This document shows, one piece after another, positions 15,859-23,483 of a stretch of DNA of 64,000 nucleotides (the first letter of the stretch is position 1; each line of letters opens with the position of its first letter). This DNA is from Azophilus sp965215035. Lineage in GTDB: Bacteria; Pseudomonadota; Gammaproteobacteria; Pseudomonadales; Azotimanducaceae. The position numbers and the translations under genes are program-made. The notes below the pieces were generated by a model that was given only the letters and a program-made list of their open reading frames with translations, made no database searches and had not been told where the DNA came from. Location of the stretch: NCBI GenBank assembly GCA_965215035.1, contig OZ244040.1:1302001-1366000 (forward strand), read 5' to 3'.

Positions 15859-17694
15859 CTAGGGACCTGGGGCCGGTTTGGCAAACGGCATGCCACCCAA
15901 CCGGCGCACGGAGGAGGCCAGCAGGCAGAGCAGCATTAGAGCGGCCCATATCCGCAACGGCACCCCCGGTTCGGCATAGCGGGGAACAAAATGCGAGGCC
16001 AGCGCACAGACGGCGTGCAGATAGAGCGCCGGCAACACGACGAACACAACCTCGACGCGGCGGCGGCGCCCAAACCAGAACCACAGCGGCACGACAAGGA
16101 GCGCAATAAATCCAACAAGATTCACCAGGGTGCGCGACAGGGGGTCAAACCACCATTCCCAGCGTGGCCAGGAGTCCAGGCCCCAGATGTCGGCAAGGCG
16201 CGGCGCGGCAACTTTCCGCTGGGGAAGGGACGGTACATGGTTGCTCCATACCACGCTGCGAATTGGCGACTCCCGAAAATAACGGAGAAGACCGGAGGAA
16301 TGGGCCGCATCCGCGCCGGCGGTATCCAGAAACTCGGACACTCTAGTGCCCCGCATGGCAAGGTCATCGGGTGGGGGTACCCGGTACAGCGTGGCGTCGG
16401 CAAGCTCCGCCACGGTTTCCAGGTTCAGAAACGCCCTCGTCTCCGCCTCGCCATAGTCAACGGCCGTCTCGCGCCCGCGGAACCAGACCACGTAGGCCTC
16501 CCTGCGCATCCCGTGGGTGGTGAGCACGGTCTCCCTCAGCCCCGGCGACAATTCCCGGGGCAGGGGCCGATGCCTGAGGAGTTCGTAACGGCCCGTTCCA
16601 AGCCCCAATCGTTCATGAACGAACAGGCCGCGCCAGGCCAGCAGCGTCGAGACCTTGAGATGCTGCCAGGGCTCCGCAAGCATCCCCGCCCTCAGCACCA
16701 CGGCTCCTGCGTCCCTCACACCTTCTTCCACCCTCCGGGCCCGCCGTCCCATTTCCCGGAATCCGTCCGGATGCCCCGTATCGAGGCGTTCATAGGAGCG
16801 CTTCGGAATACCGAGATCGAGCTTGTAGGGTGTGTAGTACCAGAAACCGGCGGCAAATTCGTCGTCCCGCATGGTGTTGTATGCCGCGCGACGGGCCAAC
16901 ACCGATACCGCCCGCCCGCTGTCAACCACCCAGAAATCGTCGAACAGGACGAGGTTGCGCGCCATCCAGCCCCCCACCGGCAGGAGGTGGGCAACGAGAA
17001 ACACGCCGACCAGCAGCGCGGTGCGCCGTCCGAGGGTTCTTTGCAGCAGGTCCGACAGAACCAGCCCGGCAACGACAAGCGGCCAAAAATAAAGGAACGC
17101 GACCTTGGTCAACACCAGGGCGGCAAGAGCCAGCCCCAGGAGCGCACTGTAGAGCACACGGCGCCGAACCAGTGTCATAACGCTCAGACAAGATACCATC
17201 ACCATGAGAGCGGCGGCGGGAACCTCCGTGTTAAAGTTGTCAAAACTCGACAGACCAAGGAGACTTTGCGTGACCAATAGAAACGCAAGATGGGGAAGCC
17301 ATCCCGCCCCGGCATACCACCGGCACAGAAAGAACACACCGACCCCGGCAACCAGCAGGAACACCACGTTCAGGATCTTGTACGGGGCGTAGGCCGACCG
17401 GCATTGCAACGTTTCACTCCGTTCGCCGCGCTGGTCCAGGCAGCTATCCGCCACCGGCTCGTATCCAAGCGCCCGCTGCGCGAGGGTGACGGCCGCGATG
17501 AGCGCCGGGACGAACGGCTCGCGAGTGTGGCCGGCACGACTCGGTTCCTGGCCCAGCCGTACTCCCATCTCCAGGTTCTGCTGCCCGTCGTAACTCGCGG
17601 GCTGCAACGAGAGATTGCCGACGCCATAGAGCAACGTGGCCAGGCACAGCCCGGCCAGCAGCATCGCGTCCCGGCGCCGCAGCCCCGGGGTCAT
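15859..17694 (-). CDS. GT-C-like integral membrane glycosyltransferase, copy A
   Basis: A 611-residue protein with roughly ten hydrophobic segments. An N-terminal TM is followed by an exposed loop holding an acidic 'FVPALIAAVTLAQRALGYEP' region, a block of TMs at residues about 105-245, a long hydrophilic domain (about 250-495) and a C-terminal TM cluster. This is the layout of ArnT/PMT/Alg-type GT-C transferases that use polyprenyl-phosphate sugars, but I cannot name a family. It is over 90% identical by eye to copy B; differences cluster in the exposed region around residues 265-385. It sits next to a DPM1-like GT2, which supports the glycosyltransferase reading. No Shine-Dalgarno precedes the ATG; a C-tract (G on + strand) lies 20-32 bases upstream. 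Confidence 0.65.
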   Translation of the reverse strand: MTPGLRRRDAMLLAGLCLATLLYGVGNLSLQPASYDGQQNLEMGVRLGQEPSRAGHTREPFVPALIAAVTLAQRALGYEPVADSCLDQRGERSETLQCRSAYAPYKILNVVFLLVAGVGVFFLCRWYAGAGWLPHLAFLLVTQSLLGLSSFDNFNTEVPAAALMVMVSCLSVMTLVRRRVLYSALLGLALAALVLTKVAFLYFWPLVVAGLVLSDLLQRTLGRRTALLVGVFLVAHLLPVGGWMARNLVLFDDFWVVDSGRAVSVLARRAAYNTMRDDEFAAGFWYYTPYKLDLGIPKRSYERLDTGHPDGFREMGRRARRVEEGVRDAGAVVLRAGMLAEPWQHLKVSTLLAWRGLFVHERLGLGTGRYELLRHRPLPRELSPGLRETVLTTHGMRREAYVVWFRGRETAVDYGEAETRAFLNLETVAELADATLYRVPPPDDLAMRGTRVSEFLDTAGADAAHSSGLLRYFRESPIRSVVWSNHVPSLPQRKVAAPRLADIWGLDSWPRWEWWFDPLSRTLVNLVGFIALLVVPLWFWFGRRRRVEVVFVVLPALYLHAVCALASHFVPRYAEPGVPLRIWAALMLLCLLASSVRRLGGMPFAKPAPGP

Positions 17695-17713
17695 TGCCGT
17701 ATGGGGGAAGGTT

Positions 17714-17726
17714 GGGGGGGGGGGGG
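17714..17726. repeat. Poly-G tract, 13 bases
   Basis: A run of 13 G on the + strand, that is 13 C on the coding strand, about 20 bases upstream of the GT-C copy A start codon. The matching tract in copy B is 26 long. Confidence 0.9.
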
Positions 17727-17737
17727 TAAGGAGGGGG

Positions 17738-17773
17738 TAGTCACACCGTCACCCCCGGGGCCACGGCAAACCC
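17738..17773 (-). pseudogene. 3' remnant of rlmB (duplication scar)
   Basis: Thirty-six bases identical to the last codons and stop of rlmB (GFAVAPGVTV and stop at 20849). The fragment is cut off from any rlmB body: upstream of it on the minus strand is the GT2 gene. It marks the right-hand border of the duplicated segment. Confidence 0.9.
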
Positions 17774-17817
17774 CGCCAGGCCGGTCGGGACATGGCGACC
17801 CATCCGCCGGGCCGTCG

Positions 17818-18735
17818 TCATGACCGATAGCGCACGAGCAACTCGGCCAGCAGCCCGAAATAGCCGGTGTTGATGCCGAAGAGCGCCAGCCCCATCACCA
17901 GGTTGACGTGCTCGACCGGTTTCGATGTCGAGCCCAGCAGCCACAGGGCCAGCTCGAGGCCGAACAGCCCCAGCGCGACGGCAAGGAACAGGCCCGCCAG
18001 CGGCAGAAACACCTTCAGCGGCCTGACCATGACCAGCAGCAGGAGAATTTGCGACAGCACCTTGAACGGGTATTTGAACGAGATGAACGAGGCCCCGCTT
18101 TCCCGTGCCCTGAAGGCGACCGGCACCTGGACGAACCGCATTCCCTTGAGATAGGCGTCGAGCAATATCTGCTGGGAGTAGTTGTAGTCGCCAGGCAGAA
18201 AGAACCTGTCCAGATAGGCGCGGCCCGCGGCGAACATGCCGGACTGCGAATCCCGGATCCGCCAGCCTCTCAACAGCCACCGCATCACGGAACGGAAAAA
18301 GGCGTTGCCCCAGCGACGCACCCGGGGCATGCGGTAGGCGATGCGGGGGAAACGGTCGCCGTAGACCAGGTCGGCCCGGTCCTCCAGGACCGGGGCGATC
18401 AGTTCGGGGATGTCGGCCGGGTCGTGCTGGCCGTCGGCGTCGAGTTTGACCACGAGGTCGAAACCGTGGTCGCGCGCGTAGGCCAGCCCGCTGCGCACGG
18501 CTGCGCCCAGCCCCCGGTTGTACCCGAGGGTTAGGACATGGTCGGCACCGGCACGGCGCGCGGCCTCGGCGGTGCCGTCGGTGGAACCGTCGTCGACTAC
18601 ACAGACCGACAGGCCGACACCCTGCCCGGCCAGTCGGCCCGCGCACGCCCGCAGGCCTTCCAGGACTTGCGCAATGGACAATTCTTCGTTCCAGGCCGGA
18701 ACGATGGCCAGTACCGACCGTGACGACTGGGCCAT
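17818..18735 (-). CDS. Glycosyltransferase family 2, DPM1/polyprenyl-phosphate sugar synthase type
   Basis: A 305-residue GT-A transferase. 'IVPAWNEE' starts the nucleotide-sugar fold, 'CVVDDGSTDGT' and the DxD-type 'KLDADGQHDP' bind nucleotide and metal, and 'DSQSGMFAAGR' is the acceptor-side motif. Two TM helices follow (about 225-250 and 265-290). This architecture is that of dolichyl/undecaprenyl-phosphate mannose or glucose synthases, which make the lipid-linked donor used by GT-C transferases; the flanking GT-C genes fit this. It lies in the 1-kb unique stretch between duplicate copies. No ribosome site is visible; the rpsF remnant ORF ends 29 bases upstream, so coupling is possible. 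Confidence 0.85.
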   Translation of the reverse strand: MAQSSRSVLAIVPAWNEELSIAQVLEGLRACAGRLAGQGVGLSVCVVDDGSTDGTAEAARRAGADHVLTLGYNRGLGAAVRSGLAYARDHGFDLVVKLDADGQHDPADIPELIAPVLEDRADLVYGDRFPRIAYRMPRVRRWGNAFFRSVMRWLLRGWRIRDSQSGMFAAGRAYLDRFFLPGDYNYSQQILLDAYLKGMRFVQVPVAFRARESGASFISFKYPFKVLSQILLLLVMVRPLKVFLPLAGLFLAVALGLFGLELALWLLGSTSKPVEHVNLVMGLALFGINTGYFGLLAELLVRYRS

Positions 18736-18763
18736 GCTACCGTGTCCGGTACCGGCGCCAGAC

Positions 18764-18862
18764 CTAGGTGCGGCGGGTGCCGTTCATCAAGAGCGCTTGG
18801 TCATCGGCTACCTGGTCGCTCTGATCGGGGTGAACCAGGAATACCACCTCGTAGCGGTGCAT
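18764..18862 (-). pseudogene. 5' remnant of rpsF with intact leader (32-codon ORF)
   Basis: A copy of the rpsF leader, ribosome site (AAGGAG) and first codons: it reads MHRYEVVFLVHPDQSDQVA and then departs into unrelated sequence, ending at a TAG after 32 codons. It lacks almost all of S6 and cannot make a ribosomal protein. Because its initiation region is intact, it may be translated and feed ribosomes to the GT2 gene 29 bases downstream. Confidence 0.85.
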
Positions 18863-18949
18863 CGTCATCTCCTTTCGGTATTGTTCGCCTCCGCCACAAC
18901 CCGGCGTGAAGCAAGGAGTTTGTGCTCCGGGGGACAAGGGGGCGCGATT

Positions 18950-20782
18950 CTAGGAGCCTGGGGCCGGTTTGGCAAACGGCATGCCACCCAACCGGCGCAC
19001 GGAGGAGGCCAGCAGGCAGAGCAGCAATAGGGCGGCCCATATCCGCAACGGCACCCCCGGTTCGGCATAGCGGGGAATAAAATGCGAGGCCAGCGCGTAG
19101 ACGGCGTGCAGATAGAGCGCCGGCAACACGACGAACACAACCTCGACGCGGCGGCGCCCAAACCAGAACCACAGCGGCACGACGAGGAGCGCAACGAATC
19201 CAACAAGATTCACCAGGGTGCGCGACAGGGGGTCAAGCCACCATCCCCAGCGTGGCCAGAAGTCCAGGCCCCAGGTGTCGGCAAGGCGCGGCGCGGCAAC
19301 GTTCGGCGGGGGGAGGGACGGTACATGGTTGCTCCATACCTCGCTGCGAATTGGCGACTCCCGAAAATAACGGAGAAGACCGGAGGAATGGGCCGCATCC
19401 GCGCTGGCGGTATCCAGAAACTCGGACACTCTAGTGCCCCGCATGGCAAGGTCATCGGGTGGGGGCACCCGGTACAGCGTGGCGTCGGCAAGCTCCGCCA
19501 CGGTTTCCAGGTTCAGAAACGCCCTCATCTCCGCCTCGCCATAGTCAACGGCCGTCTCGCGCCCGCGGAACCAGACCACGTAGGTCTCCCTGCGCATCGC
19601 GTGGGCGGTGAGCACAGCCTCTCTCAGCCCCGGCGACAATTCCCGGGGCAGGGACCGATGCGTGAACAGATGGATATGGGGCGGTCTAAGCCCCAATCGG
19701 TCGGAAACGAACAGGCCGCGCCAGGCCAGCAGCGTCGAGACCTTGAGATGCTGCCAGGGCTCCGCAAACATCCCCGCCCTTAGCACCTTGGCTTCCACGT
19801 CCCTCACACCTTTTTCCGCCCTCCGGGTCCGCTCTCCCATTTCCCGGAATCCGTCTGCACTCTTCTTATCAAAGCGTCCATAGGAGCGCTTCGGAATACC
19901 GAGGTCGAGCTTGTAGGGTGTGTAGTACCAGAAACCGGCGGCAAACTCGTCGTCCCGCATGGTGTTGTATGCCGCGCGAGAGTTCAACACCCGTACCGAC
20001 CGCAAACTGTCGACCACCGAGAAATCGTCGAACAGGACGAGGTTGCGCGCCATCCAGCCCCCCACCGGCAGGAGGTGGGCAACGAGAAACACGCCGGCCA
20101 GCAGCGCGGTGCGCCGTCCGAGGGTTCTTTGCAGCAGGTCCGACAGAACCAGCCCGGCAACGACAAGCGGCCAGAAATAAAGGAACACGACCTTGGTCAA
20201 CACCAGGGCGGCAAGAGCCAGCCCCAGCAGTGCGCTGTGGAGCACACGGCGCCGGGCCAGTGTCATAACGCCCAGGCAGGAGACCATCACCACGAGGGCG
20301 GCGGCGGGAACCTCCGTGTAAAAGTTGTCAAAGCTCCAAAGACCAAGGAGACTTTGCGTGACCAATAGAAATGCAAGATGGGGAAGCCATCCCGCCCCGG
20401 CGTACCACCGGCACAGAAAAAACACACCGACCCCGGCCGCCAGCAGGAACACCACGTTCAGGATCTTGTATGGGGCGTAGGCCGACCGGCATTGCAGCGT
20501 TTCACTCCGTTCGCCGCGCCGGTCCACGCAGCCATCCGCCGCCGGCTCGTATCCAAGCGCCCGCTGCGCGAGGGTGACGGCCGCGATGACCGCCGGGACG
20601 AACGGCTCGCGATAGTGGTCGACACGACTCGGTTCCTGGCCCAGCCGTACTCCCATCTCCAGGTTATTCAGCCCGTCGTGCCTCGCGGGCTGCAACGAGA
20701 GATTGCCGACGCCATAGAGCAGCGTGGCCAGGCACAGCCCGGCCAGCAGCATCGCGTCCCGGCGCCGCAGCCCCGGGGTCAT
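18950..20782 (-). CDS. GT-C-like integral membrane glycosyltransferase, copy B
   Basis: A 610-residue paralogue of the gene at 15859-17694, with the same N-terminus (TPGLRRRDAMLLAGLCLATL) and the same C-terminus (GGMPFAKPAPG). Divergence is concentrated in the exposed central domain: for example 'SLRSVRVLNSRAAYN' against 'SGRAVSVLARRAAYN', and 'RPPHIHLFTHRSLP' against 'GTGRYELLRHRPLP'. That pattern suggests the pair has diversified in acceptor or donor recognition rather than decayed. It begins 66 bases after the rlmB stop; the gap contains a run of 26 C on the coding strand and no clear ribosome site. Exact activity is unknown. Confidence 0.65.
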   Translation of the reverse strand: MTPGLRRRDAMLLAGLCLATLLYGVGNLSLQPARHDGLNNLEMGVRLGQEPSRVDHYREPFVPAVIAAVTLAQRALGYEPAADGCVDRRGERSETLQCRSAYAPYKILNVVFLLAAGVGVFFLCRWYAGAGWLPHLAFLLVTQSLLGLWSFDNFYTEVPAAALVVMVSCLGVMTLARRRVLHSALLGLALAALVLTKVVFLYFWPLVVAGLVLSDLLQRTLGRRTALLAGVFLVAHLLPVGGWMARNLVLFDDFSVVDSLRSVRVLNSRAAYNTMRDDEFAAGFWYYTPYKLDLGIPKRSYGRFDKKSADGFREMGERTRRAEKGVRDVEAKVLRAGMFAEPWQHLKVSTLLAWRGLFVSDRLGLRPPHIHLFTHRSLPRELSPGLREAVLTAHAMRRETYVVWFRGRETAVDYGEAEMRAFLNLETVAELADATLYRVPPPDDLAMRGTRVSEFLDTASADAAHSSGLLRYFRESPIRSEVWSNHVPSLPPPNVAAPRLADTWGLDFWPRWGWWLDPLSRTLVNLVGFVALLVVPLWFWFGRRRVEVVFVVLPALYLHAVYALASHFIPRYAEPGVPLRIWAALLLLCLLASSVRRLGGMPFAKPAPGS

Positions 20783-20804
20783 TTCCGTATGGGGGAAGGC
20801 TGTC

Positions 20805-20830
20805 GGGGGGGGGGGGGGGGGGGGGGGGGG
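20805..20830. repeat. Poly-G tract, 26 bases
   Basis: Twenty-six consecutive G on the + strand (C on the coding strand), centred about 35 bases upstream of the GT-C copy B start codon, between rlmB and the gene. Homopolymers this long are prone to slippage in cells and to errors in sequencing. Confidence 0.9.
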
Positions 20831-20848
20831 TAGAAGGTTGGGGGGTAG

Positions 20849-21619
20849 TCACACCGTCACCCCCGGGGCCACGGCAAACCCGCGGGTGCCCGGTGCCCGT
20901 TGGCGCACCGCCTCGAACAGCAGCACGCCCACCGCAACCGAAACGTTGAGGCTGGCTACGCCACCGGCCATGGGGATAGCCATGAGTTCGTCGCAGGTTT
21001 GCCGGGTGTGGACCCGCAAGCCATCGCCTTCGCTACCGGCGACGAGCGCGATGCTGCGGGTTAGATTCGTATCCGCCCAGAGGGTATCCGCTGCGCCCTC
21101 GGCACCGATGATCCAGACGCCGCGGCGTTTTAGCCATTCGAGGCGCCGGGCTAGGTTGACGATGCCGAACAGCGCGGCGCGGTCCGCCGCTCCCGAGGCG
21201 GCCGCCAGTGCGGCGGCGCGGAGCGGCGCGCTGCGGCGCTTAGGCAACAATATGGCTTGCACGCCGGCCGCCACGCCGCTACGTATGCAGGCACCCAGAT
21301 TGCGGGGATCTTTGATTCCCTCGAGCACCAAGAAGAACTTCGGTTCCGGCCAGCCATCGAAGCACTCCTCGAATTCCGCCTCGCGTCGTAATTCAAGGGC
21401 ATGGCAATCTGCGACAACACCCCGATGCCCGGCTCCGGCGAGGCGGTCGAGCTGCCGCCGGTCGACGAACTCATGCCGGATCTTCCGCTCTCGGGCGAGA
21501 GCCAGCAGGGCGGCGGTGCGCTGGTCGCGGCGGTTCTTCTGCACGAACAGGGTGCGCACCCGCCGCGGTGCCTCCGCGAGTACCGCGAGTACCGCGTGGG
21601 TGCCCTTGATGTAGGTCAT
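20849..21619 (-). CDS. rlmB: 23S rRNA (guanosine-2'-O-)-methyltransferase RlmB
   Basis: A 256-residue SPOUT methyltransferase. The N-terminal substrate-binding domain starts 'TYIKGTHAVLAVL'. The three SPOUT motifs are 'LEGIKDPRNLGACIRSGVAAG', 'ALVAGSEGDGLR' and 'IPMAGGVASLNVSVAVGVLLFE', which form the knotted SAM site. It methylates G2251 (E. coli numbering) of 23S rRNA. The start overlaps the rnr stop by four bases. Its last eleven codons are copied at 17738-17773. Confidence 0.94.
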   Translation of the reverse strand: MTYIKGTHAVLAVLAEAPRRVRTLFVQKNRRDQRTAALLALARERKIRHEFVDRRQLDRLAGAGHRGVVADCHALELRREAEFEECFDGWPEPKFFLVLEGIKDPRNLGACIRSGVAAGVQAILLPKRRSAPLRAAALAAASGAADRAALFGIVNLARRLEWLKRRGVWIIGAEGAADTLWADTNLTRSIALVAGSEGDGLRVHTRQTCDELMAIPMAGGVASLNVSVAVGVLLFEAVRQRAPGTRGFAVAPGVTV

Positions 21620-23226
21620 CGCCGCCGGCCGCGCCGGCGCCGCGCGGGCGCGTTCGCCAGCACCAGGTCGAGCCGGCCAAGTTCGGGTTGCACGCTGGTT
21701 AGGCGCACTTCCAATGTATCGCCTAGGGTAAAGCGGGCGCCGGAGGAAACGCCGACCAGACTCATGCCGCCGGGGTGGTACCGGTAGTGGTCCGCGCCCA
21801 GCTCCGAGACGTGCAGAAGACCCTGAATATAGAAGCCCTCGAGCTCGACGAACAGCCCGAAGTCGGTCACTCCGGCCACCACGGACGGGAAGGTCTCGCC
21901 AATGCGGTCGGCAAGGAATTCGCACTTGAGCCAGGTATCCACCCTACGGCTCGCGTCCTCGGCGCGCCGTTCCGTCATGGAACTCTGCTTGCCGGTACTG
22001 GCCAGCCAGTCGGCCGTCGCAACCTGACCGCGCCGGCGGCGCAGAATACGCTTGATGGCCCGGTGCGCCACCAGGTCTGGATAGCGTCGGATGGGCGACG
22101 TGAAGTGCGTGTAGCGGGCGAGCGCCAGCCCAAAGTGGCCCCCGCGCTCGGGCCGGTAGTCGGCCCGTTGCATGGCCCGCAGCACCAGCATGGCGAGCAG
22201 CCGCGGGTCGCCGCGGCCGGCGGCTTTTTGCAACGCGCCCCTGAGCGCCGCCGGGGCCGCGTCCGCGGGCGACCAGCGCACGCCCCGGGCCGCGAGGGCA
22301 TCGGCAAGCTGTGCCGCCTTCTCCGGTTCCGGCGCCTCGTGCACCCGGTACAGGGCGTACCGCTGGTGATGTTCCAGAAACCGCGCCGCGCAGATATTGG
22401 CGGCGATCATGGCCTCCTCGATCAGGCGGTGCGCGTCGTTGCGGACCACGGGCGCGATGGCCGCGATCCTGCCGTTCTCCAGCGCAAGCGTGCTCTCCGG
22501 GGTATCGAGGTCTAGGGCGCCGCGTTGTTCGCGCGCCTGCCGGAGCGCCCGGTAGGTACCGGCGAGCGCGTCTAGGGAGTGCGCCACGGGCGCCTCCAGC
22601 GACAGGTCGTCGCCACCGAGATAGGCGGCGACCCGCGCATAGGTCATACGCTCCCGGGAGCGTATAACCGCCTCGAAGAAACGGTATTTGGCAACCCGGC
22701 CAGATTGGTCGACCGTCATGTCGCAGACCAGCGCCAGCCGGGCCCGCCGTGGACGCAGCGAACAAAGACCGTTCGAGAGCGCCTCGGGCAGCATGGGCAC
22801 CACCCGGTCCGGCAGGTATACGGAGGTGCCCCGCCGCCAGGCGGCGGCGTCTAGGGGGCCGCCGGCCCGGACATAGTGGGCCACGTCGGCGATGGCCACA
22901 ACCAGACGCCAGCTCTTGTCGGTGGCCGCGGCGAACACGGCGTCGTCGAAATCGCGGGCCGACTCGCCGTCGATGGTGACCAGGGGCAGGTGCCGGAGAT
23001 CTTCCCGGCCCGGAAAACCGTTGTCGCCCACTTCCCGGGGCAGGCGGCCGACGGCGGTGCGCACCTCGGCGGGCCAGTCGGTGGGTATGGAGAGCGCCGC
23101 CAAGGTAGCCTCCACCGCGTGTTCCGCCACGGGCTTGTCGGCCCCGGGGCCGGTTTGCCGGGGTGCGGCGGCGCGTTGACCGCGCACCGCTTTGCGGGAC
23201 GGACGCCCGGTGCTTGGGTCAGCCAC
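21616..23226 (-). CDS. rnr: Ribonuclease R, lacking the N-terminal domains
   Basis: The protein aligns with RNase R from 'IPTDWPAEV' onward: the RNB catalytic domain with 'VTIDGESARDFDDAVFA' (acidic metal ligands), 'RGTSVYLPDRVVPMLPEALSNGLCSL', 'HFGLALARYTHFTSPIRRYPDL', then an S1 domain ('GVTDFGLFVELEGFYIQGLLHV') and a basic tail. The roughly 200 residues of helix-turn-helix and cold-shock domains are missing; in frame upstream lies tRNA-Leu. There is no ATG between the tRNA and the catalytic domain; GTG at 23226 is one possible start (536 residues), other GTGs lie further in. An active but shortened enzyme is plausible, since the catalytic core is complete. Confidence 0.8.
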   Translation of the reverse strand: MADPSTGRPSRKAVRGQRAAAPRQTGPGADKPVAEHAVEATLAALSIPTDWPAEVRTAVGRLPREVGDNGFPGREDLRHLPLVTIDGESARDFDDAVFAAATDKSWRLVVAIADVAHYVRAGGPLDAAAWRRGTSVYLPDRVVPMLPEALSNGLCSLRPRRARLALVCDMTVDQSGRVAKYRFFEAVIRSRERMTYARVAAYLGGDDLSLEAPVAHSLDALAGTYRALRQAREQRGALDLDTPESTLALENGRIAAIAPVVRNDAHRLIEEAMIAANICAARFLEHHQRYALYRVHEAPEPEKAAQLADALAARGVRWSPADAAPAALRGALQKAAGRGDPRLLAMLVLRAMQRADYRPERGGHFGLALARYTHFTSPIRRYPDLVAHRAIKRILRRRRGQVATADWLASTGKQSSMTERRAEDASRRVDTWLKCEFLADRIGETFPSVVAGVTDFGLFVELEGFYIQGLLHVSELGADHYRYHPGGMSLVGVSSGARFTLGDTLEVRLTSVQPELGRLDLVLANAPARRRRGRRR

Positions 23227-23250
23227 CGGCGCGGGCGGGGCGCTCGGCGA

Positions 23251-23337
23251 TGGTGCCGAGGAGAGGACTTGAACCTCCACGGGGTTGCCCCCACTAGCAC
23301 CTGAAGCTAGCGTGTCTACCAATTTCACCACCTCGGC
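23251..23337 (-). tRNA. tRNA-Leu (anticodon CAG)
   Basis: An 87-nt class II tRNA with the acceptor stem GCCGAGG/CCTCGGC, the D-arm GGTGAAATTGGTAGACACGC, the anticodon loop CTTCAGG, a variable arm and the T-arm GGTTCAAGTCC. The CCA is encoded. The same tRNA precedes rnr in Pseudomonas. Only about 24 bases separate its 3' end from the first possible rnr start. Confidence 0.97.
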
Positions 23338-23483
23338 GTGAAATGGGGACGCAATGTACTGAAGCCCCTCGCGCATTGTCAAACCGGCACCGCGCCCGCC
23401 AACACGCCCGCCAACATAGGTTAACGGTGCCGCTGGCTATTGGTTACAATGCTCCGCCCTTTGCATGCGCTCGGAACTGGTGG

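Larger units (their letters stand above)
15701..17773. repeat. Segmental duplication, copy A (rpsF 5' end to rlmB 3' end)
   Basis: About 2.07 kb almost identical, in the same orientation, to 18794-20881. It contains the first codons and leader of rpsF, a complete GT-C-like membrane gene, a poly-G tract and the last eleven codons of rlmB. Copy A is joined to functional rpsF at its left end; its right end carries only the rlmB scar. Borders were set by eye where alignment stops (about 15701 and 17773). Confidence 0.9.
18794..20881. repeat. Segmental duplication, copy B (rpsF 5' remnant to rlmB 3' end)
   Basis: The second copy of the 2.07-kb segment also found at 15701-17773. Its right end is joined to the complete rlmB gene and its left end carries only the rpsF remnant. 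Its poly-G tract is 13 bases longer than in copy A, and the GT-C genes differ by scattered substitutions and one codon. Confidence 0.9.

Noticed and set aside
15991..17280. A 429-codon open frame on the + strand, with a partner at 19082-19783
   Set aside because: Antisense to the two GT-C genes; both copies have it only because the genes are duplicated.
23343..23483. A Zur operator upstream of folE2
   Set aside because: The sequence shows no palindrome close to the known Zur consensus; only scattered AT pairs.
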